Below are positions 1 through 7,630 of a DNA stretch of 64,000 nucleotides, one piece after another (within the stretch, counting starts at the first letter, position 1; each line of letters starts with the position of its first letter). The DNA comes from DASQUK01 sp035641315 (lineage in GTDB: Bacteria; Actinomycetota; Acidimicrobiia; Acidimicrobiales; VFJN01), in assembly GCA_035641315.1 (NCBI GenBank), contig DASQUK010000004.1:1-64000 (forward strand), given 5' to 3'. The notes beneath the pieces were generated by a model. That model saw only the letters and a program-made list of their open reading frames with translations. It searched no databases and was not told the DNA's origin. The translations under genes and the position numbers were made by a program.

Positions 1-349
1 TGGGACCGCCGATGCGCGCCGTCGGGCCGCTGGTCAGGCCCTCGGCGGCGGCGGCCCCCCCGAGGACGAGCGTCCGGTCGCCGTTGCCGCTCCGGTGCTC
101 GGACGAGCCGTCGTCCGCTCGCTCGGTGGGGTCGTCGTCATCGGTTGGCTGCCGGCCGTTGTCCTCGCCGGGCAGGTCGAAGATCGGGGGTGGTGGCTCG
201 GCGGGGGCATCGGCCGACGGGGATGGCGCTGGCTCCGCCGGCTCTACAGGCGCGTCAGACGCGCCGCCGCGGCTCGGCTCCTCGGCTTCGTCGTTGGGCG
301 CCCCAGCGCCCGCGCCCTGGGGCGCGGGCGGGCCTTCATTCCCGTCCAC
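1..349 (-). CDS. Acidic, Pro/Ala-rich protein, 5' part only (runs off the window)
   Basis: Reading the minus strand from a GTG at 349 gives an open frame of 116 codons to the window edge. The start is preceded by AAGGTGG at a good ribosome-binding distance. The visible part is the N-terminus: low complexity, rich in Pro, Ala, Gly, Asp and Glu, with an IFDLPGED stretch near residue 65. No signal peptide or membrane segment is visible. Such acidic linkers often precede a folded domain that would lie outside the window. I do not recognise the family. The reality of the frame rests on the start signal and the absence of stops, so confidence is moderate. Confidence 0.45.
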   Translation of the reverse strand, partial: MDGNEGPPAPQGAGAGAPNDEAEEPSRGGASDAPVEPAEPAPSPSADAPAEPPPPIFDLPGEDNGRQPTDDDDPTERADDGSSEHRSGNGDRTLVLGGAAAAEGLTSGPTARIGGP

Positions 350-436
350 AGGCCACCACCTTGCCACGCGGGAGAGGGCGGTCCCAACCGTCCTCCGACC
401 ACAGCCCGCGCGAAAAGGGGGTCTGTCACGGGATCG

Positions 437-568
437 TCATGGGTGGGCGGTGGGCGGCGCGGTGTCGTCGTCGAGCTCGCGGGGATGGTCGAGGGCGACG
501 TGGTCCTCAAGCTCGTTGCGCGACCCGAACCGCAGCTCGCAGTAGGGGCACTGGTGCACGGCGTTCAT
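437..568 (-). CDS. 43-residue C2H2 zinc-finger-like mini-protein
   Basis: A short frame from ATG at 568 to TGA at 437 encodes 43 residues. It opens with a zinc-finger-like pattern: CPYC (Cys7, Cys10), then His23 and His28, i.e. C-x2-C-x12-H-x4-H, with the aromatic and leucine positions expected of a classic C2H2 finger. An acidic, Pro-rich tail follows. It stands alone between the minus-strand gene at the window edge and the divergent SDR gene at 645. It is too short for routine gene callers, but codon choice is ordinary for this genome. The function is unknown. A DNA- or protein-binding role is only inferred from the finger. Confidence 0.6.
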   Translation of the reverse strand: MNAVHQCPYCELRFGSRNELEDHVALDHPRELDDDTAPPTAHP

Positions 569-644
569 GGGTTCCAGTGTCGCGCTGCTACGTTCCCCGC
601 GGTCGGAAAAATCGGGCGGCTACCGCTGGAAGGGGACGTGGTCG

Positions 645-1547
645 ATGGGGATCTGTGACGATCGGGTCGCGATCGTGACCGGCGCGGGCCGGGGCATCGG
701 GCGCGAGCATGCGCTGCTGCTCGCCGCCCAGGGGGCCAGCGTGGTCGTCAACGATCTCGGCGGGTCGATGGACGGCACCGGCAGCGACGTCGGTCCGGCC
801 CAGCAGGTGGTCGACGACATCACCGCGGAGGGTGGTCACGCCGTCGCCAACACCGACGACGTCAGCGACTGGGCGGGAGCCGAGAAGCTGATCGGCACCG
901 CGCTCGAAGCCTTCGGCCGACTCGACGTGCTGATCAACAACGCCGGCATCCTGCGCGACCGCATGCTGGTCAACATGACCGAGGCCGAATGGGACGCGGT
1001 CATCAAGGTCCACCTCAAGGGCACGTTCGGTCCGTCGCACTTCGCCGCCAACCACTGGCGCGAGCGGTCCAAGGCGGGGGACGAGGTCGACGCCCGCATC
1101 GTGAACACGTCGTCGCCGTCGGGCATCTACGGCAACATCGGACAGACCAACTACGGCGCCGCCAAGGCCGGCATCGCCGCGTTCACGATCATCGCCGCCA
1201 AGGAGCTGGCGCGCTACGGGGTCACCGTCAACGCCATCGCCCCAGCCGCCCTGACCCGCATGACCACCGACCTGGGCATGGGTCAGCTCGATGACGAGGC
1301 CAAGGAGCAGATGTCCCCCAGGCACATCGCCCCGATCGTGTGCTGGCTGGCCAGCCCGTTGTCGGCGGGTGTCACCGGCCGGGTGTTCGACGTGAGCGGG
1401 CAGATGATCTCGGTATCGGAGGGCTGGCACCGCGGGCCGTCGATCGAGAACCCCGACGCCGACCCCGAGGTGCTGGGTCACGCCGTGGTCGACCTGGTCG
1501 CGCAGGCCCGGCCCAACGCCAACATGTACGGCTACGACGAGACCTGA
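645..1547 (+). CDS. SDR-family 3-hydroxyacyl-CoA-type dehydrogenase
   Basis: A short-chain dehydrogenase/reductase of 300 residues. It has the NAD(P)-binding TGAGRGIG loop at 12-19, NNAG at 98-101, a catalytic Ser near 157 in NTSSPSG, and the Tyr170/Lys174 pair in YGAAK. Its length and internal sequence resemble the dehydrogenase part of peroxisomal multifunctional enzyme 2 (17beta-HSD4-like). Start chosen at ATG 645 because GGAAGGGGA lies just upstream and the SDR fold begins six residues in. The next gene, 10 bp downstream, is a MaoC hydratase. The pair probably performs the hydration and 3-hydroxyacyl-CoA oxidation steps of fatty-acid or sterol side-chain beta-oxidation. The substrate is not visible from sequence. 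Confidence 0.88.
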   Translation: MGICDDRVAIVTGAGRGIGREHALLLAAQGASVVVNDLGGSMDGTGSDVGPAQQVVDDITAEGGHAVANTDDVSDWAGAEKLIGTALEAFGRLDVLINNAGILRDRMLVNMTEAEWDAVIKVHLKGTFGPSHFAANHWRERSKAGDEVDARIVNTSSPSGIYGNIGQTNYGAAKAGIAAFTIIAAKELARYGVTVNAIAPAALTRMTTDLGMGQLDDEAKEQMSPRHIAPIVCWLASPLSAGVTGRVFDVSGQMISVSEGWHRGPSIENPDADPEVLGHAVVDLVAQARPNANMYGYDET

Positions 1548-1557
1548 GGGGGAGGAT

Positions 1558-2418
1558 ATGCCCATCAACCACGACGCCGTCGGCGCCCGGTCCGAGCCGG
1601 CCCGGCGCCGGTGGACGTCGAAGGATTGCCTGCTGTACGCGGTGGGGGTCGGCGCCGGTGCCGAGGACCCGAGCCAGGAACTCGTGTTCACGACCGAGAA
1701 CAGCCAGGACGTCGATCAGCGGGTGCTCCCGACCATGGCGGTCGTGCTCGGCGCCGGGGGCGGGTCGTCCTTCGGCGCCCTGGGCGAGTTCAACCCCGCC
1801 ATGCTCGTGCACGGGGAGCAGTCGATCTCGCTGGCGCGCGAGATCCCGGTGGAGGGCGAGCTCGAGTCCGTGACCGAGATCGTGGGCATCTACGACAAGG
1901 GCTCCGGGGCGCTCGTCGTCATCGAGTCCACCTCGACGCTGGTCGACGACGGCGAGCCGCTGTTCACCACCCGCGCCGGCCTCTTCATCCGGGGCGAGGG
2001 CGGCTGGGGCGGCGACCGCGGGCCGTCGTCCAGCTTCACCCAGCCAGACCGCGCCCCCGACCACGAGGTCACGTACCCGACGCGCATCGACCAGCCGTTG
2101 ACGTACCGGCTGTCGGGCGACCGCAACCCGCTGCACTCCGATCCCAAGTTCGCGGCGCTGGCGGGGTTCCCCCGGCCGATCCTCCACGGGCTCTGCACCT
2201 ACGGCTTCACCGGCCGGGCCCTGCTGCACACCCTGTGCGACGGTGACCCGGCGCGGTTCCGCTCGATGGGCGGCCGGTTCTCGAGCCCGGTGTTTCCGGG
2301 CGAGGCGCTGACGGTGCGGATGTGGCGCGCGGGCGAGGGCCAGGCCGTGTTCCAGACCCTGGGGCCCGACGCTCGGGTGGTCCTCGACACCGGTTCGGTC
2401 GGCTTCGACGCCGCCTAG
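1558..2418 (+). CDS. MaoC-family enoyl-CoA hydratase 2
   Basis: 286 residues with the double hot-dog layout of (R)-specific enoyl-CoA hydratase 2. The N-terminal half is degenerate. The C-terminal half carries the hydratase motif around 186-211 (GDRNPLHSDP, then AGFPRPILHG), including catalytic Asp188 and His193. ATG at 1558 is preceded by GGGGGAGGAT. It follows the SDR gene by 10 bp and is almost certainly co-transcribed and coupled in function: hydratase plus dehydrogenase equals a split form of the eukaryotic multifunctional enzyme 2. No third activity (thiolase, sterol carrier) is next to it, so this is a two-gene unit. Confidence 0.88.
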   Translation: MPINHDAVGARSEPARRRWTSKDCLLYAVGVGAGAEDPSQELVFTTENSQDVDQRVLPTMAVVLGAGGGSSFGALGEFNPAMLVHGEQSISLAREIPVEGELESVTEIVGIYDKGSGALVVIESTSTLVDDGEPLFTTRAGLFIRGEGGWGGDRGPSSSFTQPDRAPDHEVTYPTRIDQPLTYRLSGDRNPLHSDPKFAALAGFPRPILHGLCTYGFTGRALLHTLCDGDPARFRSMGGRFSSPVFPGEALTVRMWRAGEGQAVFQTLGPDARVVLDTGSVGFDAA

Positions 2419-2431
2419 GCGTAGACCGTAG

Positions 2432-3106
2432 CTAGAACAGCCGGAGCGTGTCGGGCTCGATGCCTCGGAGTGCGTCGTAGTCCACTTCGACGCAGGCGAT
2501 GTCGCGCTGCATGGCCAGCACCCGCGCCTGCGGCTTGATCTGCTGGGCGACGAACACGCCCCGCACCGGCCGCAGCATCGGGTCGCGGGCCAGGAACTCG
2601 AGGTAGCGGGCCAGCTGCTCGACGCCGTCGATCTCGCCGCGACGCTTGACCTCGATGGCCACGGCGTTGCCCTCGGCGTCCCGGCACAGCAGGTCCACGG
2701 GGCCGATGTCGGTGGGGTACTCCCGGCGGACCAGGCGGAGCCCGGGGGCGATGGCGTCGCAGTTGGACGCCAGCAGCTCCTGGAGGTGGGTCTCGACGCC
2801 GTCCTTCCACAGTCCGGGGTCGACACCAAGGTCGTGGCGGGTGTCGGACACTACGTCGTGCAGGGTGATGGTGAGCGTCTCGCCCTTGGGTGCTCGGACG
2901 GTCCACACGGCGTTGCCGGCCTCATCGACGGACTCGGTCACCGTGTTCGGGGCGTTCATCCAGTTGAGCGGCTTGTAGGCACCGCCGTCGGCGTGGACGG
3001 CGACGCAGCCGTCGGCCTTGACCATGATCAGGCGGAGGGCCGGGGGCAGGTGGGCTTCGAGTCGTCCCGCGTAGTCGACCGTGCAGCGGGCCACGACCAG
3101 GCGCAT
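2432..3106 (-). CDS. nucS: Mismatch-specific endonuclease NucS
   Basis: 224 residues matching the archaeal/actinobacterial NucS (EndoMS) family. The N-terminal half is the dimerisation/DNA-binding domain (KPLNWMNAPN at 45-54). The C-terminal half is a RecB-like nuclease with Asp138 and the Glu152-x-Lys154 pair, i.e. a PD-(D/E)XK site. The protein ends LRLF, the terminal motif that in characterised NucS proteins contacts the sliding clamp. In actinobacteria lacking MutS/MutL this enzyme cuts mismatched duplexes and keeps mutation rate low. It begins 20 bp after the upstream ABC1-kinase gene stops, so the two are likely one transcript. The ribosome-binding site is weak. Confidence 0.93.
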   Translation of the reverse strand: MRLVVARCTVDYAGRLEAHLPPALRLIMVKADGCVAVHADGGAYKPLNWMNAPNTVTESVDEAGNAVWTVRAPKGETLTITLHDVVSDTRHDLGVDPGLWKDGVETHLQELLASNCDAIAPGLRLVRREYPTDIGPVDLLCRDAEGNAVAIEVKRRGEIDGVEQLARYLEFLARDPMLRPVRGVFVAQQIKPQARVLAMQRDIACVEVDYDALRGIEPDTLRLF

Positions 3107-3126
3107 CTTCGGGAGAGTAGTTAGGG

Positions 3127-4716
3127 TCAGCGCCGCCGCTGCGAGAGGTTGCGGCGGATGGTCTCGCGGCGCTCCTGGAGCTGGCGGTGGGTCAGCCCCT
3201 CCGTGGACTCGTCGAGGCCGAAGCTGGCCTTGACCCCCGTCATGTCGAGCTCGATGTTGCGGGGATCGATGCCGACGTCGGCCGCGATGCGATCGCCGTG
3301 GTGGGTGGCGAAGTAGAGGGAGATGCTGGCGATCTCGCCGAAGATGTCGAGGTCGGGCGCCAGGCGGGCGATGGCACCGTCGAGGAACACCAGGTTCTTG
3401 ACGAACAGCATCAGCTCCTTGGGAAAGCGGGCGCCGATCCCCAGCAGCGCTTTCAGCACCTGCTGGATCTCGGCCACGAGCTGCTCGCCCGACATGGTGG
3501 TGGGGTCGACCGGCGGCTGGTCGAGGTGCAGCTCGCGCACCACCCGGTCGAGGTCGGCGTCGGGTGGGAGCGCCCCCAGGTCGCGCAACGCGGCGAGCTG
3601 GGCCACCACATCGTTGCCCGCCCCGCCCAGCAGCAGCCGCAGGAACGCCTGGCGGCGCACGTCGTCGAGCCGGCCGGTGATGCCGAAGTCGAGCAGCGCC
3701 GTGCGCCCGTCGGGCAGGACGAACAGGTTTCCGCCGTGGAGGTCGCCGTGGAAGATCCCCTTGAGGATCGCCCCCTCCAGCGTGGCGATCATGCCGGTGC
3801 GGACCACGGCCTCGGTGTCGACGCCGGCGTCGCGCATCCCGACCACGTCGTCGAAGCGGAAGCCGTCCAGCCGCTCCATGACCAGCACCCGGCGGGTGAC
3901 GAGCTCGGGATGCGGCCGGGGCACCACGTAGCCCCGCTGGCCGAGCTCGGCGAAGGTGCGGGCCAGGTCGACCATGTTCTCGGCCTCGAGCCGGAAGTCG
4001 AGCTCCTCGGCGATGGTCTGGGCGAACAGCTCGACCAGCGCCGGCGGGTTGGCCAGTGCGGTCACCGGGATGCGCCCCACCAGCTTGGGTGCCAGCCAGG
4101 CCATGACCCGCAGGTCGTCGCGCACCAGGCGCGCCACCGAGGGTCGCTGCACCTTGACGACCACCCTCTCGCCGGTCCGCAACGTGGCGGCATGGACCTG
4201 GGCGATGGACGCGGCCGCCAAGGGGGTGCGGTCGACCCAGCCGAAGGTGTGGTCGAGCGGCTGCCCCAGGTCCTCCTCGATGACCTGGCGGACGACCCGG
4301 AACGGCTCGGCCGGCACCTGATCGCGGCACAGCTTGAACTCGCCCACCAGCTCGGCGGGGAAGATGCCCTCGCCCGACGAGATGATCTGCCCCAGCTTGA
4401 TGTAGGTCGGGCCCAGGCGTTCGGCGGCCAGGCGCAGGCGACGGGAGATGCCGGCCCGCCGGGTCCCGGGGCTGTCGGACCGCTTCTCCCGCAGCGCCCA
4501 CAGGGTGACGGCGGCGCTCAAGTGGCGCGTGACCGTGACCACCCGGCGCCCGGGTGGCCAGCGCCCGGGCCGGGTGAGCTGGGGCACCTCGGCGGCGACC
4601 CGGGCCCGCACGTCGGCCAGCCCCCGCCGCCACGCCAGCGCGGCGGGATCGTCGAGCGTCCAGGGCGGGTCGTCGCTGTAGCTGCCCTGGTCGAGGTCGG
4701 TAGGGGCGACCGACAT
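3127..4716 (-). CDS. ABC1/UbiB-family atypical kinase
   Basis: 529 residues. The diagnostic ABC1/ADCK elements are present: KLGQ at 107-110, the alanine-rich nucleotide loop AAASIAQVHAA near 167-177, the VVVKVQRP lysine strand, the HGDLHGGNLF catalytic loop and the LDFG magnesium motif. Unlike E. coli UbiB I see no obvious C-terminal transmembrane pair. The tail is basic (ends RRNLSQRRR). In actinobacteria these proteins are linked to quinone or lipid metabolism, but the substrate is not established. Start taken at the ATG at 4716. It lies just upstream of nucS in the same orientation, with no known functional connection. Confidence 0.87.
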   Translation of the reverse strand: MSVAPTDLDQGSYSDDPPWTLDDPAALAWRRGLADVRARVAAEVPQLTRPGRWPPGRRVVTVTRHLSAAVTLWALREKRSDSPGTRRAGISRRLRLAAERLGPTYIKLGQIISSGEGIFPAELVGEFKLCRDQVPAEPFRVVRQVIEEDLGQPLDHTFGWVDRTPLAAASIAQVHAATLRTGERVVVKVQRPSVARLVRDDLRVMAWLAPKLVGRIPVTALANPPALVELFAQTIAEELDFRLEAENMVDLARTFAELGQRGYVVPRPHPELVTRRVLVMERLDGFRFDDVVGMRDAGVDTEAVVRTGMIATLEGAILKGIFHGDLHGGNLFVLPDGRTALLDFGITGRLDDVRRQAFLRLLLGGAGNDVVAQLAALRDLGALPPDADLDRVVRELHLDQPPVDPTTMSGEQLVAEIQQVLKALLGIGARFPKELMLFVKNLVFLDGAIARLAPDLDIFGEIASISLYFATHHGDRIAADVGIDPRNIELDMTGVKASFGLDESTEGLTHRQLQERRETIRRNLSQRRR

Positions 4717-4754
4717 TGGGCCGAGTCTGCCCGGACGGCGGGCGAAGCGGTACC

Positions 4755-5030
4755 TCAGGGCTGCACGTGACCGTCGGTGACCCGCACGCCCTCGGCTCGG
4801 AGCCGCCGGGCGTGCTCGGTCTCGTGGCCGGGTACCAGGCGGCCGGTGGCGGTCACCACTCGCCACCACGGCAGGTCGTCGGTGCTGGTGGCCAGGATGC
4901 GCCCGACCGCCCGGGCCGCGCCCGGGTAGCCGGCCTCGGCCGCGACCTCGCCGTAGGTCACCACCTCGCCGGGGCGCAGCGAGCGAAGCACGGCCACCAC
5001 CGCCTGCTCGAACGGGGACATGTCCGGCAC
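4755..5030 (-). CDS. Alkyltransferase-like (ATL) protein, cysteine-less MGMT relative
   Basis: About 91 residues matching the DNA-binding domain of O6-alkylguanine-DNA alkyltransferases, with the TYGEVA helix-turn-helix segment. Where true MGMTs have PCHRV this protein reads PWWRVV, so the acceptor cysteine is replaced by tryptophan. That is the hallmark of ATL proteins, which bind alkylated guanine and hand it to nucleotide excision repair. The following His is also replaced by Trp, whereas the ATLs I remember keep PWHR. The GTG at 5030 sits 8 nt after a TAGGTT hexamer, suggesting a leaderless start. An ATG at 5021 would give 88 residues. Confidence 0.82.
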   Translation of the reverse strand: MPDMSPFEQAVVAVLRSLRPGEVVTYGEVAAEAGYPGAARAVGRILATSTDDLPWWRVVTATGRLVPGHETEHARRLRAEGVRVTDGHVQP

Positions 5031-5038
5031 GCAGCAGA

Positions 5039-5048
5039 AACCTAGAGT
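5039..5048. promoter_or_regulatory. Divergent promoter with two -10 hexamers sharing a TA step
   Basis: The ten bases AACCTAGAGT contain TAGGTT on the minus strand (5044-5039) and TAGAGT on the plus strand (5043-5048). The two TAnnnT hexamers overlap at the same TA (5043-5044). The minus hexamer is 8 nt from the GTG of the ATL gene and the plus hexamer 7 nt from the ATG of the PhyH gene, as expected for leaderless transcripts leaving in both directions. The assignment is by spacing and consensus only. Confidence 0.5.
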
Positions 5049-5055
5049 TCCCCGC

Positions 5056-5868
5056 ATGCGGACGCTGACGGCCGACGAGATCGCGGCCCACGTCGAAGGC
5101 ATCGGCGAGGTGGGCTGGACCGTGGTCGAGGACGCCATCGAGCCCGACCTGGTGGACGAGCTGACCGAGGCGCTCGAGCGCCTGGAGCGCGAGCTGGGCG
5201 CCGTGCCCGCCGGGAACACCTTCGAGGGCACGCACACAGTGCGCATCTACAACCTGCTCGTGGACGGCGACGTGTTCGCCCGGGTGCCCGTCCATCCCAA
5301 CGTGCTGCCGCTGGTCGAGCGGGTGCTCGATCCCGGCTGCCTGCTGTCGTCGCTGTCGTCCATCGCGATCGGGCCCGACGAGACGCCCCAGCCGATCCAC
5401 TCCGACGATCAGCTCATACCCATCCCCAAGCCGCACCCGCCGGTGGTGTGCAACTCGATGTGGGCGCTCACCGACTTCAGCCAGGCCAACGGCGCCACCC
5501 AGCTGGTGCCGGGCACCCACCTCGGCCCCTCACCCGACTTCGGCCGGCACTACGACTCGATCGCCGCCGAGATGGCCAAGGGCAGCGTCCTGGTGTGGAA
5601 CGGCAGCCTGTGGCACGGCGGCGGTGCCAACACGACCGATCGGCGGCGCGTCGGGCTCGCCTGCAACTACTGCGCGGGCTACATCCGCCAGCAGGAGAAC
5701 CAGCAGCTCGGCATCCCGCGCGACATCGCCCGGAGGTTCGACGAGCGGTTGCAGCGGCTGTGCGGCTACGGCATCTACAACGGCCTCATCGGGCACATCG
5801 ACAAACGCGACCCGATCGAGCTGCTGCGGGACGGCGGCAGCGCCGACATGGTCTGGGACCTCATCTGA
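5056..5868 (+). CDS. Phytanoyl-CoA dioxygenase (PhyH)-family Fe(II)/2-oxoglutarate oxygenase
   Basis: 270 residues with the double-stranded beta-helix signature of PhyH enzymes. The iron-binding set is His115-x-Asp117 (in PIHSDDQ) and distal His187 (SLWHGGG), with Arg197 in the RRR segment ten residues later as the likely 2-oxoglutarate anchor. All catalytic positions appear intact. It should hydroxylate a small molecule or acyl chain in the cytosol. PhyH family members have very diverse substrates, so none is assigned. ATG 5056 is preferred because TAGAGT ends 7 nt upstream. The earlier in-frame ATG at 5020 would run into the divergent gene's promoter. Confidence 0.85.
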   Translation: MRTLTADEIAAHVEGIGEVGWTVVEDAIEPDLVDELTEALERLERELGAVPAGNTFEGTHTVRIYNLLVDGDVFARVPVHPNVLPLVERVLDPGCLLSSLSSIAIGPDETPQPIHSDDQLIPIPKPHPPVVCNSMWALTDFSQANGATQLVPGTHLGPSPDFGRHYDSIAAEMAKGSVLVWNGSLWHGGGANTTDRRRVGLACNYCAGYIRQQENQQLGIPRDIARRFDERLQRLCGYGIYNGLIGHIDKRDPIELLRDGGSADMVWDLI

Positions 5869-5874
5869 GGCCCG

Positions 5875-6633
5875 TCACCCGGCCGTCACGGCGGCGATGA
5901 CCCGCTCGGCCAGCTCGGGGCGGCAGACGAGCAGGTCGGGCAGGTAGGGATCGGGGCGGTTGTACTCCAGGGCCGAGCCGTCGAGCCGGGAGGCGTGCAG
6001 GCCGGCGGCCCGGGCCACGGCCACGGGGGCGGCGGAGTCCCACTCGTACTGGCCCCCGCTGTGGGGGTAGACGTCCGCCTCGCCCAGCACCACCGCCATC
6101 GCCTTGGCACCCGCCGATCCCAGCGTGACCAGCTCACCGCCGAGCGCCTCCGCGATGAGCCCTGCCTCGGCCGGGGGACGGCTGCGGCTCACTACGACCC
6201 GCACCGGCCCCGTCCCCGCCGGCGGGAGGGCGGGCGGCCGATCGGTGGCCAGCGTCAGCCCACGCGCAGGGAGGGCGACGGCGCCGGCCACCGGGTCGCC
6301 CGCTACCACCAGGGCGACGTGCACGGCCCAGTCGGCGCGGGGCACCTCGCCGAACTCCCGGGTGCCGTCCAGCGGGTCCACGATCCACACCCGCTCGGCG
6401 GCGAGCCGAGCCGGGTCGGACACACCCTCCTCCGACAGCACGGCGTCGGCGGGCCGCAGCTCGGCCAGGCGGCTCGTCAACAGCTCGTGGGCGGCGCGGT
6501 CGCCTTCCCACCCCAGTACTCTGCCGTCGACTCCGTCGGCTACGAGCCGGGTTCGCAGCTCGAGGAGCAGCGCCCCCGCATCGGTGGCGAGGCGGGCGGC
6601 GAGGGCGTGATCACCGGCGAGGGGAGGAGGCAT
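5875..6633 (-). CDS. cysQ: 3'(2'),5'-bisphosphate nucleotidase CysQ (inositol monophosphatase fold)
   Basis: 252 residues of the FIG superfamily of lithium-sensitive phosphatases. Metal-binding motifs are present in order: SEEG, WIVDPLDGTREF, and YEWDSAAP near the C-terminus. CysQ removes the 3'-phosphate of PAP, the by-product of PAPS use, or of PAPS itself, limiting toxic accumulation during sulfate assimilation. Its divergent placement from cysD, cysN and cysC supports that role rather than an inositol phosphatase. The ATG at 6633 has AAAGGCAGC upstream. It ends 7 bp after the convergent PhyH gene. Confidence 0.88.
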   Translation of the reverse strand: MPPPLAGDHALAARLATDAGALLLELRTRLVADGVDGRVLGWEGDRAAHELLTSRLAELRPADAVLSEEGVSDPARLAAERVWIVDPLDGTREFGEVPRADWAVHVALVVAGDPVAGAVALPARGLTLATDRPPALPPAGTGPVRVVVSRSRPPAEAGLIAEALGGELVTLGSAGAKAMAVVLGEADVYPHSGGQYEWDSAAPVAVARAAGLHASRLDGSALEYNRPDPYLPDLLVCRPELAERVIAAVTAG

Positions 6634-6640
6634 GCTGCCT

Positions 6641-6684
6641 TTGCTTACCAGACCGGTCGGAATTGCTTACCCAATAGGTCGGAT
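6641..6684. repeat. Tandem 22-bp repeat in the cysQ/cysD intergenic region
   Basis: Two adjacent 22-bp units (6641-6662 and 6663-6684) both begin TTGCTTACC and both contain GGTCGGA, with 17 of 22 positions identical. A period of 22 bp places both copies on the same face of the helix, as for paired binding sites of a regulator. The second TTGCTT lies 17 bp from TAGCCT (6686-6691), a plausible -35/-10 pair for cysD, so a bound protein would control the sulfate-activation operon. The regulator is not identifiable from the window. Confidence 0.55.
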
Positions 6685-6700
6685 TTAGCCTGGAGCGCTC

Positions 6701-7630
6701 ATGGCTGCGGACGCACCGGTACAAGCGAGCTACGAGCTGACGGATCTTCAGGCGTTGGAGGCGGAGGCGGTCCATGTGATCCGTGAGGTGGCGGCCGAGT
6801 TCGAGCGCCCGGTGCTGTTGTTCTCGGGGGGCAAGGATTCGGCGGTGATGTTGCATGTGGCGGTGAAGGCGTTCGCGCCGGCCCGGTTGCCGTTCCCGGT
6901 GATGCATGTGGACACGGGCCACAACTTCGCTGAGGTGATCGAGTTCCGTGATCGGCGGGTGGCGGAGCTGGGGGTGCGGCTGGTGGTGGCGAGCGTCCAG
7001 GAGGCCATCGACGCGGGTCGGGTGGTGGAGGAGAGCGGTCCCCGGGCCAGCCGCAACCGGATCCAGACGGTGGCGTTGTTGGAGGCGATCGAGGAGCACG
7101 GTTTCGACGCGGTGTTCGGCGGTGCCCGGCGTGACGAGGAGAAGGCCCGGGCCAAGGAGCGGGTGTTCAGTTTCCGCGACGAGTTCGGCCAGTGGGATCC
7201 CAAGAGCCAGCGCCCCGAGCTGTGGAGCCTGTACAACGGGCGGCACCGCAAGGGGGAGCACATCCGGGTGTTCCCGCTGTCGAACTGGACCGAGTTGGAC
7301 ATCTGGCGGTACATCGCCGCCGAGGACATCGAGCTGCCCGGCATCTACTTTGCGCACACCCGGCGGGTGTTCCAGCGGGATGGGATGTGGCTGGCGTTCT
7401 CGCCGTGGGCGAGGTTGCTGGACGGCGAGGAGGTCGAGGAGCGCACCATCCGGTTCCGTACCGTCGGCGACGCCACCTGCACGGGCGCGGTGGAGTCGGC
7501 GGCCGACACGGTGGTGGCCATCATCGAGGAGACGGCGGTGACCCGGGTGACCGAGCGGGGCGCGACCCGGGCGGACGACCGCATCAGCGAGGCCGGCATG
7601 GAGGACCGCAAGCGCGAGGGCTATTTCTGA
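6701..7630 (+). CDS. cysD: Sulfate adenylyltransferase subunit 2
   Basis: 309 residues, an N-type ATP pyrophosphatase with the FSGGKDSAVMLH nucleotide loop near residue 46. With CysN it forms ATP sulfurylase, making adenosine-5'-phosphosulfate from ATP and sulfate, driven by GTP hydrolysis. The protein has the conserved C-terminal REGYF ending. It is the first gene of cysD-cysN-cysC; its stop overlaps the cysN start (TGATG), so translation is probably coupled. ATG 6701 lies 9 nt after TAGCCT and has a weak GGAG upstream, so a very short leader is likely. Confidence 0.95.
   Translation: MAADAPVQASYELTDLQALEAEAVHVIREVAAEFERPVLLFSGGKDSAVMLHVAVKAFAPARLPFPVMHVDTGHNFAEVIEFRDRRVAELGVRLVVASVQEAIDAGRVVEESGPRASRNRIQTVALLEAIEEHGFDAVFGGARRDEEKARAKERVFSFRDEFGQWDPKSQRPELWSLYNGRHRKGEHIRVFPLSNWTELDIWRYIAAEDIELPGIYFAHTRRVFQRDGMWLAFSPWARLLDGEEVEERTIRFRTVGDATCTGAVESAADTVVAIIEETAVTRVTERGATRADDRISEAGMEDRKREGYF

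Noticed and set aside
588..2829. Long open frames on the minus strand opposite the SDR and MaoC genes
   Set aside because: They are antisense shadows caused by high GC: residues are dominated by Arg, Gly, His, Val in low-complexity order and no domain is recognisable, while the plus strand encodes clear SDR and MaoC motifs.
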